From Spirochaetaceae bacterium (GTDB lineage Bacteria > Spirochaetota > Spirochaetia > Treponematales > Breznakiellaceae), in contig JAIRNN010000184.1 of assembly GCA_031257995.1 (NCBI GenBank), positions 1 to 6,018 of the forward strand: a stretch of 6,018 bases of DNA, written 5' to 3'. A model generated the notes under the pieces. It did not search any database and was not told where the DNA came from. It saw only the letters and a list, made by a program, of their open reading frames with translations. The first letter of the stretch is position 1; each line of letters starts with the position of its first letter. The translations under genes and the position numbers were made by a program. Of this stretch, positions 1 to 5,211 are shown piece after piece.

Positions 1-1
1 T

Positions 2-163
2 ACGGATTATTCGCAGGACTTTTCGTGGGGCGGCGTTGCTCCCGGCGCCGTAATCAGTCAAAATGTCAAAACGAACTTTTGGACGTCTACAACCATAACC
101 GTAACGGTGCACAGCAATCACCCCAATTCTTCCGCTACGATGCACCTGCATTATTCGACCTAA
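2..163 (+). CDS. C-terminal fragment of an unrecognised, probably secreted or surface protein
   Basis: The gene enters from the left edge and ends at TAA 161-163, leaving 53 codons. The peptide is rich in Thr, Ser, Asn and Val. Its stretch with residues TSTTITVTVHSN alternates polar and hydrophobic residues, as in beta strands of surface or Ig-like domains. The frame starting at base 1 is also open, to 261, but it encodes an Arg/Cys-rich peptide (RRCSRRRNQ) that looks unnatural, so I prefer the frame starting at base 2. Three perfect hairpins follow within 10 to 80 bases of the stop, which supports this being a real gene end. I do not recognise the family, and the fragment is too short to assign a function. 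The reading frame itself is moderately sure. Confidence 0.5.
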   Translation, partial: TDYSQDFSWGGVAPGAVISQNVKTNFWTSTTITVTVHSNHPNSSATMHLHYST

Positions 164-169
164 CCGCGG

Positions 170-213
170 GGCAAACAAGTTTGCCTTGGCCGGGCGTGTT
201 CCCTTCGGGAACA
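170..213. repeat. Two perfect hairpins directly after the first gene's stop
   Basis: GGCAAAC (170-176) pairs with GTTTGCC (179-185) across a two-base AA centre. TGTTCCC (197-203) pairs with GGGAACA (207-213) across a TTC loop. Both stems are 7 bp and perfect. They lie between the stop at 163 and the stronger hairpin at 216-239. There is no T-tract, so they look more like palindromic repeat elements than classical terminators. Confidence 0.6.
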
Positions 214-215
214 TT

Positions 216-239
216 GGCGGGACGGGGAACCGTCCCGCC
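216..239. terminator. 10-bp perfect stem with GGAA tetraloop, possible transcript end
   Basis: GGCGGGACGG (216-225) pairs perfectly with CCGTCCCGCC (230-239) around a GGAA (GNRA-type) loop. The hairpin lies about 55 bases after the stop of the first gene. No U-run follows on either strand. It could stabilise an mRNA 3' end, act as an atypical terminator, or be a REP-like element. The structure is certain; its role is inferred. Confidence 0.45.
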
Positions 240-350
240 TGTCATTAACCAAACGGCATGACGGCGGTACGCATGCCTGCCGGTGAAAACTTTCCGCGTC
301 TTATTCGCTTTCGCGGTTAATTTTATCTGTTTTGTAATCTGAAAAAATTT

Positions 351-384
351 GTGTTTATCTGTGCTTGTCTGCGTTCATCTGTAG
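351..384. repeat. 10-bp periodic ATCTG-type repeat
   Basis: Three consecutive decamers share the pattern GYGYTYRTCT: GTGTTTATCT (351-360), GTGCTTGTCT (361-370) and GCGTTCATCT (371-380), followed by a partial GTAG. Looser ATCTG copies lie upstream around 324-341. From memory, similar ATCTGTG/ATCTGCG strings occur as dispersed intergenic repeats in many environmental bacteria. A related string (AATCTGCGGTTTTCCGTG) lies after mutL. Confidence 0.6.
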
Positions 385-420
385 TTGAATGTGATTGAGG
401 CTGTGGTAGAGGCGGGGTTA

Positions 421-438
421 CGGGGGACAAGTCCCCCG
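421..438. repeat. Perfect GGGGGAC palindrome
   Basis: CGGGGGAC (421-428) and GTCCCCCG (431-438) are perfect inverted repeats around AA. The centre ACAAGT is the same as in the hairpin at 170-185. Related GGGGGA...TCCCC hairpins occur at 1434-1448 and 3781-3796. Confidence 0.6.
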
Positions 439-605
439 GTGGGGCAGAGTATCCAAAGGATGCCTTCGGCGGCAGAGCCTGTACCACTGGGATGTACCAC
501 TCAGGACAAACGCATAAAGATAGAATCTGTTTCCAATTCACGATTTTTCTCTCTTTTTTCTGGTCAAATTAAAGCAAACCCGCCACTCAACGCCTTATAT
601 AGTAT

Positions 606-610
606 GGAGG
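606..610 (+). promoter_or_regulatory. Strong Shine-Dalgarno for the RAYT-like pseudogene
   Basis: GGAGG stands seven bases upstream of ATG 618. It fixes the ancestral start of the broken transposase-like gene and shows that this copy kept its translation signal while its reading frame decayed. Confidence 0.7.
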
Positions 611-617
611 TTTTTAT

Positions 618-1124
618 ATGCATAAACCGCGAAAGTTACAACAGAACGTCTGGTATAAAGTAGGAACAGAGGTCAATATCGGCGAGCCCTTGTTCCAGTT
701 GTCGTGGGCGAAAGCGCTGCTCCACCGCGTACTCCGTGAGATTAGGAAGCGTTATCCCTTTGAGATGCGCGGGCTAAAACTCGAGGGGGCGCGGCTCACG
801 TTCTATATATCAAGCCCGAAGACGGGCTGCGACTGCCGCTGATAATGCAGTGGATGAAGCAGACGTTCTCGGTCCGGCTCAACGTGCTGACGGGAAGGCT
901 GGGACATGTTTGGGGGAACGTTACTGGTCTGAGATTTTGTGGGAAGGGCCGCATGAGGGGGCGGAGGCGGTGGACTGGGCGGCGGTGGAAACGCTGGCGG
1001 AAACGCCGATAGAGGGGATTCTGACGTACAAGTTGAGTTGGGGCAGCCCCGAACGAATGGGAAGGCAAAAGGCAACCGTCTTTCGTTGGAGATAACCCCC
1101 AAACCTGCGTCTCCGCCCGGCTAA
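618..1124 (+). pseudogene. RAYT-like (Y1/IS200-like) transposase pseudogene, three frameshifts
   Basis: Joining three reading frames gives a protein of about 168 residues that begins MHKPRKL and ends ASPPG at TAA 1122-1124. The body matches the REP-associated tyrosine transposase layout: an N-terminal RKPRKL-like start, then MRGLKLEGARLTFYIKP, IMQWMKQTF, and GHVWGERYWSEIL. The minus-strand copy at 5212-5754 is a paralogue and locates the lesions. An extra AT in TATATATC (about 804-811) shifts the frame. One G is missing in the G-run near 913-917. One C is missing in the C-run at 1047-1050. Read straight, the first frame stops at 840-842. All three lesions are in short repeats or homopolymers, so sequencing error should be excluded, but three in one gene favours decay. 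The canonical HUH motif is absent even after repair. Confidence 0.75.
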
Positions 1125-1270
1125 TAGCCCGGATCACGGCCCAAAAGGGGTTCCAGCCCGCCTCAACGTTCCCGGCCCAAGATGGCCCCAAGAGAGGTCT
1201 GCCCGTCCCCCCCTCCAAAAAAATCCACCAGCGTAATGAAACCGTGGTTAAGGCCGGGGGCGTTGCGGGG
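1125..1270 (+). repeat. Conserved 3' tail of the left RAYT-like copy
   Basis: This non-coding tail is homologous along its length to the tail of the right copy (5084-5211, opposite strand). Identical blocks are 13 nt (1128-1140, CCCGGATCACGGC), 26 nt (1180-1205, starting AGATGGCCCC) and 40 nt (1231-1270, starting GCGTAATGAA and ending GTTGCGGGG). Between the 26-mer and the 40-mer this copy has 25 bases, including A7, where the right copy has 6. It probably marks the 3' end of the mobile unit. Confidence 0.8.
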
Positions 1271-1301
1271 TCGGCAGCCTACAACCCTCAACATCCGATT
1301 T

Positions 1302-1390
1302 CGGGTTTCCGACCCGGGGCGCATTCGGTAATGCGTCCGTCCGTGGACGCTTGAGTTACACCCACAAAACCATGCACCGTATGGTTTTGT
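1302..1390. repeat. Cluster of four perfect hairpins
   Basis: CGGGT/ACCCG (1302-1316), CGCATT/AATGCG (1320-1335), CGTCC/GGACG (1338-1349), and the strongest, ACAAAACCAT (1364-1373) with ATGGTTTTGT (1381-1390), a 10-bp stem around a 7-base loop. All lie between the RAYT tail and xseB in a stretch with no gene. No U-run follows the last stem. The role is unknown; attenuation, termination of incoming transcription or palindromic repeats are possible. Confidence 0.55.
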
Positions 1391-1398
1391 CTCCGCAG

Positions 1399-1448
1399 AG
1401 GGGGGTGCCGGGAGCACGTAGGGCGGGAAGCAGGGGGAGACTTTCCCC
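1399..1448. repeat. G-rich repeat ending in a GGGGA/TCCCC hairpin
   Basis: This purine-rich stretch, with G-runs at 1399-1405, 1409-1412, 1420-1423 and 1433-1437, ends in the hairpin GGGGA (1434-1438), loop GACTT, TCCCC (1444-1448). The string GGGGGAGACTT plus a C-run recurs at 3781-3796, after a similarly G-rich stretch. It may be a dispersed intergenic repeat family. Confidence 0.4.
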
Positions 1449-1524
1449 ACAGAAATGCCTTCAAGGGGTTTTGAAACAGCCTCTGTTGTATCAACTTTTT
1501 CTGTTTTGTGATATAAAGCAGAGT

Positions 1525-1797
1525 ATGAAAAATTTTGAAGAACGGCTTGGCCGGCTTGAGGAGCTTGGGGCTCTGGTGAAAAGGAACGATATTCCGCTTG
1601 ACGAGGCGCTCGCCGCGTTTGAGGAGGGGATCAAACTCTCGCGGTCGCTTGAGAAAGACCTTGAAAAAGTTGAAAACCGCATCGAGATTTTGACGAACGG
1701 CACGGAGGAGAACGCGCCGTCTAGCGAAGGCGCGGATTCCGGGGACAGCGCATCGTCTGGCCCCTCGCTTGAGCTTTTTTCGTTCGACAGGGCGTAA
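1525..1797 (+). CDS. xseB: Exodeoxyribonuclease VII small subunit
   Basis: XseB is the small, non-catalytic subunit of exonuclease VII. Several copies bind one XseA, and the complex degrades single-stranded DNA in both directions. The product is 90 residues, near the usual 70-90. After a short start (MKNF), residues 4-55 carry the family pattern: EERLGRLEELGALVKRND, then IPLDEALAAFEEGIKLSRSL, then EKDLEKVENRIEIL. These form a helical hairpin. The last 35 residues are a Ser/Gly/acid-rich tail that is probably disordered. The frame stays open upstream to about 1351, but that part is repeat DNA, so ATG 1525 is chosen from homology; its Shine-Dalgarno is weak. mutL follows after one codon in the same frame, suggesting one operon. 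xseA is not in the window, so the catalytic subunit must be elsewhere. Confidence 0.9.
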   Translation: MKNFEERLGRLEELGALVKRNDIPLDEALAAFEEGIKLSRSLEKDLEKVENRIEILTNGTEENAPSSEGADSGDSASSGPSLELFSFDRA

Positions 1798-1800
1798 ACG

Positions 1801-3582
1801 GTGGCGCGAATCCAAGTCCTGCCGCCGGAAGAAGCCCGGAAGATCGCGGCGGGGGAAGTCATTGACCGGCCTGAGGCGCTCGTCCGCGAGTTCATCGACA
1901 ACGCCATCGACGCGGGCGCGAAGAACGTGGAGGTTTCCATCGAAGAGGGGGGTATTCGTCTCGTGGAGGTTTCCGACGACGGGGTCGGGATGGACCGGGA
2001 CGACCTTGCCCTCTGTATCGAGGATCACGCGACGAGCAAGATCACCCGCCTTGACGACCTCGGCGCCACGCGGACGCTGGGTTTTCGGGGCGAAGCGTTA
2101 CCCGCCGCCGCTGCCGTTGCGGAGATGGAAATCGTAACCTGCCGGAAGGGAGAGGCGGCATGGCGGCTCTGCGCCCACAACGGGACGATCAAACTTGACG
2201 AGGCGGCGCGGGCGGCGGGGACTACCGTGCGTACCCGCTTCCTGTTCGACTATATCCCGGCCCGCAAGCGGTTTTTGAAGCGGCCCGCAAGCGAGGCGCA
2301 GTTCTGTAAACAGGTCTTTCTGGAAAAGGCTGCCGCTTTTCCCGACATCCAGTTCCGCTTCATTCAGGATGGGACGCTCAAGGTGTTTTTGCCATCCGGG
2401 GTCAGCCTCAAAGACCGGTTTGCCGCCGCATTCAGGCTGGATCAGTATATTTCCTTGTTACACCACATCGCGGGCAGGGGTGCGGGGTTTTCTTTTTCGG
2501 TTATCGTGGGCGATCCCGGCCTTTCACGGCTGGACAAGAAACTCCAGATGGTCTATGCCAACGGGCGGCGCATCCAAGACTGGAGTTTGCAGCAGGCACT
2601 CGAAGCCGGGCTCCAAGGCGGCTTTCCCAACAACGAGCATCCGGTCGGCGCGATCTTTCTCGATGTTGATCCCGAACGGGTAGACTTCAACATTCACCCG
2701 GCGAAACGGGAAGCGAAGTTCCAGCAAGCGGGTGAGATTCACCATGCCGTTACCACAACCCTCCGGGCGTTTTTGTCTGAGTTGTTGGGGGGACGGTCGT
2801 TCACGATGCCGTTGCCCGAACGTTCCGGGCCTTCTCTGCCCTTTAGCCGGTCGTCAGGGCAAACGTCCGGACGGCCGGACGACAGGACGTTTAGTCCGGC
2901 GCAAGGAACGGAGCCGGGCCGGACGGCGGCAGGTTATGCGGACTTGGCGGGCGTGTTGGCGGACGAGGCCCTCTACGAGGATGCCGAGACGGTCGATGCA
3001 GGCGTGTCCGTCATTGCCGCCGAGACCGCGCCGCCCTATGGGGAACTCAAGTTTATCGGGAGGCTCTGGGGCGTGTTCATCCTCGTGGTAAAAGGCAATC
3101 GTCTCTACCTCATCGACCAGCATGCCGCCCACGAGCGTATCCTCTACCAGCACTACATGACTAAACCTGTTCCCGGTGAGAAACTCCTCATCCCGTTGAC
3201 GTTCAGCGCGGAAAGTGCCGAGGAGGACACTTTTTTACGCGAACACCGGGAGGAACTTGCCCGGCGGGGACTTAAGATTGAACAGGATGCCCCCCATGTA
3301 TGGCGGCTGGAGACCCTGCCCCCAGGCTGGCGCGCGACCGACGGCGAGACCATCGAAGCGGTGCTTGCCCTCCCCAGAACCGGGACAAACTTTGTCGAAA
3401 GCTGGGCGGCAAGTTGCGCATGCCACACGGCGATCCGAGACGGCGCCTTTCTTGACGAGCGTACCGCCCTCGTCCTTGCCCGGAAAGCGATGGATATGCC
3501 TGACCACCACTGCCCCCACGGCCGCCCAATCTGGGTGGAAATCACGCAGGAATCGTTGCTGAAAGGGGTAAAGCGGCTGTAA
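1801..3582 (+). CDS. mutL: DNA mismatch repair endonuclease MutL
   Basis: MutL is the ATP-dependent matchmaker of mismatch repair. It is recruited by MutS and, in bacteria lacking MutH, nicks the new strand. The 593-residue product has the full family layout. The GHKL ATPase spans about 1-330, with catalytic Glu30 and Asn34 (REFIDNAIDAG), DDGVGM at 59-64, HATSKI at 76-81, TLGFRGEAL at 92-100 and HPAK at 299-302. A Ser/Pro/Arg-rich linker runs about 335-410. The C-terminal dimerisation/endonuclease domain has DQHAAHE at 439-445, ACH at 540-542 and CPHGRP at 571-576, the metal-site motifs of nicking MutLs. The last Glu of DQHA(X)2E(X)4E is Gln450 here. The start is GTG, fixed because the codon two before it is the xseB stop. 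No good Shine-Dalgarno is seen, so coupling to xseB is likely. Confidence 0.96.
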   Translation: MARIQVLPPEEARKIAAGEVIDRPEALVREFIDNAIDAGAKNVEVSIEEGGIRLVEVSDDGVGMDRDDLALCIEDHATSKITRLDDLGATRTLGFRGEALPAAAAVAEMEIVTCRKGEAAWRLCAHNGTIKLDEAARAAGTTVRTRFLFDYIPARKRFLKRPASEAQFCKQVFLEKAAAFPDIQFRFIQDGTLKVFLPSGVSLKDRFAAAFRLDQYISLLHHIAGRGAGFSFSVIVGDPGLSRLDKKLQMVYANGRRIQDWSLQQALEAGLQGGFPNNEHPVGAIFLDVDPERVDFNIHPAKREAKFQQAGEIHHAVTTTLRAFLSELLGGRSFTMPLPERSGPSLPFSRSSGQTSGRPDDRTFSPAQGTEPGRTAAGYADLAGVLADEALYEDAETVDAGVSVIAAETAPPYGELKFIGRLWGVFILVVKGNRLYLIDQHAAHERILYQHYMTKPVPGEKLLIPLTFSAESAEEDTFLREHREELARRGLKIEQDAPHVWRLETLPPGWRATDGETIEAVLALPRTGTNFVESWAASCACHTAIRDGAFLDERTALVLARKAMDMPDHHCPHGRPIWVEITQESLLKGVKRL

Positions 3583-3665
3583 CCACGGTGAACCGCAGCG
3601 GATTTATGTCCGAAAGCCGGGCACTCTGCCGCCCTATATGGCGCAATCTGCGGTTTTCCGTGATT
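3580..3665. repeat. Long inverted repeat spanning the mutL stop
   Basis: TAACCACGGTGAACCGCAG (3580-3598) pairs with CTGCGGTTTTCCGTGATTA (3648-3665 plus one base) in 16 of 19 positions, with one further G-T pair. The loop is 49 bases and contains a small CGGA/TCCG hairpin. The left arm includes the mutL stop codon. It could end or protect the xseB-mutL transcript, although no U-run follows. The right arm resembles the ATCTGCGG-type strings at 351-384. Confidence 0.55.
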
Positions 3666-3670
3666 AAGCA

Positions 3671-3796
3671 GGGGTCTTAGGGGCGGAGCTCCTAGGAGAG
3701 GGGGATAGCGTATAAACGGAGGGAGGTGTGGACGCGCCTTTAGGCGGGGACACATCGACCGGAGAGCGGACAGGAGCGAAGGGGGAGACTTCCCCC
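3671..3796. repeat. G-rich structured intergenic repeat
   Basis: This gene-free G-rich stretch contains the palindrome GGAGCTCC near 3685. It also has a nested hairpin with outer GTGT (3726-3729)/ACAC (3750-3753) and inner CGCC-TTTA-GGCG (3735-3746). A terminal hairpin GGGGGA-GACT-TCCCCC (3781-3796) completes it. The terminal hairpin resembles those at 421-438 and 1434-1448. The whole has the look of a dispersed, RNA-structure-forming repeat; identity unknown. Confidence 0.45.
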
Positions 3797-3827
3797 AACT
3801 GACCTTATATTTCTTTAGCAGAATCAC

Positions 3828-3833
3828 TATAAT
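3828..3833 (+). promoter_or_regulatory. Perfect -10 box upstream of the aminopeptidase gene
   Basis: TATAAT matches the sigma-70 -10 consensus exactly and lies in a short AT-rich island between G-rich repeats and the gene. Transcription would start near 3840, about 55 bases before ATG 3895. The -35 region at 17-base spacing is TTATAT (3805-3810), a poor match, so an activator or a weak promoter is possible. Confidence 0.5.
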
Positions 3834-3894
3834 AGATTCGATAGTTCATTGTTCAAAGCCGTCCGGTTTGGAAACGGGCGCGAAACAGACTGTT

Positions 3895-4929
3895 ATGATG
3901 AAGTTTATGTATTTGCCCTATGCCGCTTCTGCCGCGTTGATCGCGCTTTTTCTGATGCTTTTTCCGTCTTGCTACACGATGAAGCAGGGGATGACGTTTC
4001 TTGGGTATCTGAACCGTTCGGTGCCGCTGGAGAAGATCGGGGAAAGCGGGAATGTCGAGAGAGTGGGAATTTTTGTCGCGGAGGTGAACCGTATCCGCGA
4101 TTTTGCGATGGGGACGCTTGGCCTTAAACAAAGCAAGAACTACACGAGATATGTCGACCTTGACCGCGATTATCTTGCGGCGATTGTTTCGGCATGCAGT
4201 CCGGTCGCGTTTGAACGGCACACTTGGTGGTTTCCCGTCGTCGGCCGTGTTCCATATAAAGGTTTTTTTAACGTGGAGGACGCGAGGAAGGAGTCCGCCA
4301 AACTGCGGAAAAAGGGCCTTGACGTGTGGGTGCGCCCCGTGGACGCGTTTAGCACTCTGGGGTTTTTCCGCGACCCGCTGTATTCGTATATGACGGATTA
4401 TCCGGTTCACCGCTTGGCCGACCTCATTATCCATGAGCTGGTTCACGCGACGATTTACATCAAAAGCGATTCGGCATTTAACGAGAGTCTTGCGGAGTTT
4501 ATCGGCAAAGAGGGGGCTCGCCGCTATATCGAAACCTACTACGGCTTGGACTCAGGCCAATATCGGGCGATTGACGCGGGAAACGCCGACAACAAGGCGT
4601 TTGTCGAATTTGCCCAGTTAATCATCAAAGCCCTCGACGCGGTGTATACAGACGGCGCGTTGTCCCATGAAGAAAAACTGGCGCGAAAAGCGGCGGTCAT
4701 TGCCGGCGCACAGGAAGATTTTGCCGCCCGTTACGACAGCCTCTTTGAAACTGAAAACTACCGGGGCTTTTCCACAATGCAAATCAACAACGCTTACCTT
4801 GACTTATACCGGCTTTACAACGAGGAAGACTCCTATTTTGAGGACATCTACAACAGCATGGGCCGGGACTTACCGGCCTTCATCGCGGCAGCAAAGACAT
4901 GGAAAGGTAAAAACCGAATTGCAGATTAA
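3895..4929 (+). CDS. Predicted zinc aminopeptidase, probable lipoprotein (COG4324-like)
   Basis: The 344-residue product resembles the putative aminopeptidase family PF10023/COG4324, whose substrates are not established. Residues 1-25 look like a lipoprotein signal: Lys3, a hydrophobic stretch to about residue 23, then LFPSC with lipidated Cys26. The lipobox is relaxed, as often in spirochetes. The zinc motif HELVH is at 180-184, preceded by ADLI. It is followed by FNESLAEFIG at 195-204, where Glu197 or Glu201 would be the third zinc ligand. The later part is helical and acidic without other recognised motifs. The protein would be anchored at a membrane and face the periplasm or outside. The frame can open at TTG 3868, but ATG 3895 or 3898 gives a proper signal peptide; no clear Shine-Dalgarno decides between them. 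It has its own likely promoter and is separated from mutL by repeats. Peptidase activity is inferred. Confidence 0.75.
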   Translation: MMKFMYLPYAASAALIALFLMLFPSCYTMKQGMTFLGYLNRSVPLEKIGESGNVERVGIFVAEVNRIRDFAMGTLGLKQSKNYTRYVDLDRDYLAAIVSACSPVAFERHTWWFPVVGRVPYKGFFNVEDARKESAKLRKKGLDVWVRPVDAFSTLGFFRDPLYSYMTDYPVHRLADLIIHELVHATIYIKSDSAFNESLAEFIGKEGARRYIETYYGLDSGQYRAIDAGNADNKAFVEFAQLIIKALDAVYTDGALSHEEKLARKAAVIAGAQEDFAARYDSLFETENYRGFSTMQINNAYLDLYRLYNEEDSYFEDIYNSMGRDLPAFIAAAKTWKGKNRIAD

Positions 4930-4950
4930 AGCGTGATATAGTGCTACTCC

Positions 4951-4977
4951 AAAAAAAAAGATAAGGTGGGGGACACC
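4951..4977 (-). terminator. Weak hairpin plus T9, terminator for leftward transcripts
   Basis: On the minus strand, GGTG-TCCCC-CACC (4977-4965) is followed by TTATC and then nine Ts (4959-4951). This resembles a Rho-independent terminator with a short stem. It lies about 235 bases beyond the stop of the leftward RAYT-like gene and just past the convergent aminopeptidase gene. The stem is only about 4-5 bp, so efficiency is uncertain. Confidence 0.4.
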
Positions 4978-4978
4978 C

Positions 4979-5074
4979 AATGGCCGCGCATGAAACGTTG
5001 AGCGCGTTTCTGCCATTCCTGCGGCACGGTGCGGGCCCCAAAAATGTTGTACCATAAGTAAATGCAACAGGCCC
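4979..5074. repeat. Two bulged hairpins beyond the right RAYT tail
   Basis: AATGGC (4979-4984) pairs with GCCATT (5012-5017) and inside it GAAACG (4992-4997) pairs with CGTTTC (5005-5010), giving an asymmetric internal loop of 7 versus 1. A second structure pairs GGGCC (5033-5037) with GGCCC (5070-5074) and TGTTG (5045-5049) with CAACA (5065-5069). Such bulged palindromes are typical of DNA recognised as folded single strands, or of structured RNA. There is no coding sequence here. Confidence 0.5.
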
Positions 5075-5083
5075 CGGAATCAT

Positions 5084-5211
5084 CCCCGCAACGCCCCCGG
5101 CCTTAACCACGGTTTCATTACGCGGGGGGCGGGCAGACCTCTCTTGGGGCCATCTGCGGCCGGAAGCTTTGGGGTGGCCTGTAACTCTCTTTTAGCCGTG
5201 ATCCGGGGGCG
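5084..5211 (-). repeat. Conserved 3' tail of the right RAYT-like copy
   Basis: This is the inverted counterpart of 1125-1270. Identical blocks are 5084-5123 (40/40), 5130-5155 (26/26) and 5195-5207 (13/13). The 5084-5127 segment is itself bounded by CCCCGC and GCGGGG. In the minus-strand sense, CGCCCCCGG just after the stop and CCGGGGGCG near the far end are also complementary, so the tail could fold back end to end in this copy. Confidence 0.8.

Larger units (their letters stand above)
164..617. other. Gene-free intergenic region, 454 bp, with palindromes and short repeats
   Basis: I find no convincing coding region here. The open frames have poor composition. The region holds the hairpins at 170-239, a 10-bp periodic repeat (351-384), a perfect palindrome (421-438), the small hairpin ATCC-AAA-GGAT near 451-461, and GTACCACT twice (481-488 and 494-501). 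A GGAGG ribosome binding site at its right edge belongs to the next gene. Confidence 0.6.

Noticed and set aside
351..384. CRISPR array
   Set aside because: The units are 10 bp, adjacent and without spacers, and there are no cas genes.
595..603. A -10 box (TATATA) before the left RAYT-like gene
   Set aside because: Transcription would begin inside the Shine-Dalgarno sequence, so it cannot serve this start.
385..663. A 92-codon plus-strand open frame
   Set aside because: It covers a palindrome and direct repeats, overlaps the well-supported RAYT start and has no recognisable features.
1486..1517. A sigma-70 promoter just before xseB (TTGTAT with TATAAA)
   Set aside because: The spacing is about 20 bases, the -35 is poor, and transcription would start almost on the ATG. 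Not strong enough to list.
1288..2028. A 246-codon minus-strand open frame across xseB and mutL
   Set aside because: It is antisense to two clearly conserved genes, is rich in Arg/Pro, and crosses repeat DNA. It is a shadow of GC-rich coding sequence.
3153..3827. A 224-codon minus-strand open frame over the mutL 3' end and intergenic repeat
   Set aside because: It is antisense to the MutL C-terminal domain and its N-terminal part is translated G-rich repeat. No family features.
5086..5211. Integron attC site formed by the complementary ends after the right RAYT gene
   Set aside because: The ends do fold back on each other, but the core sites do not fit RYYYAAC and GTTRRRY, and no integrase or cassette array is visible.
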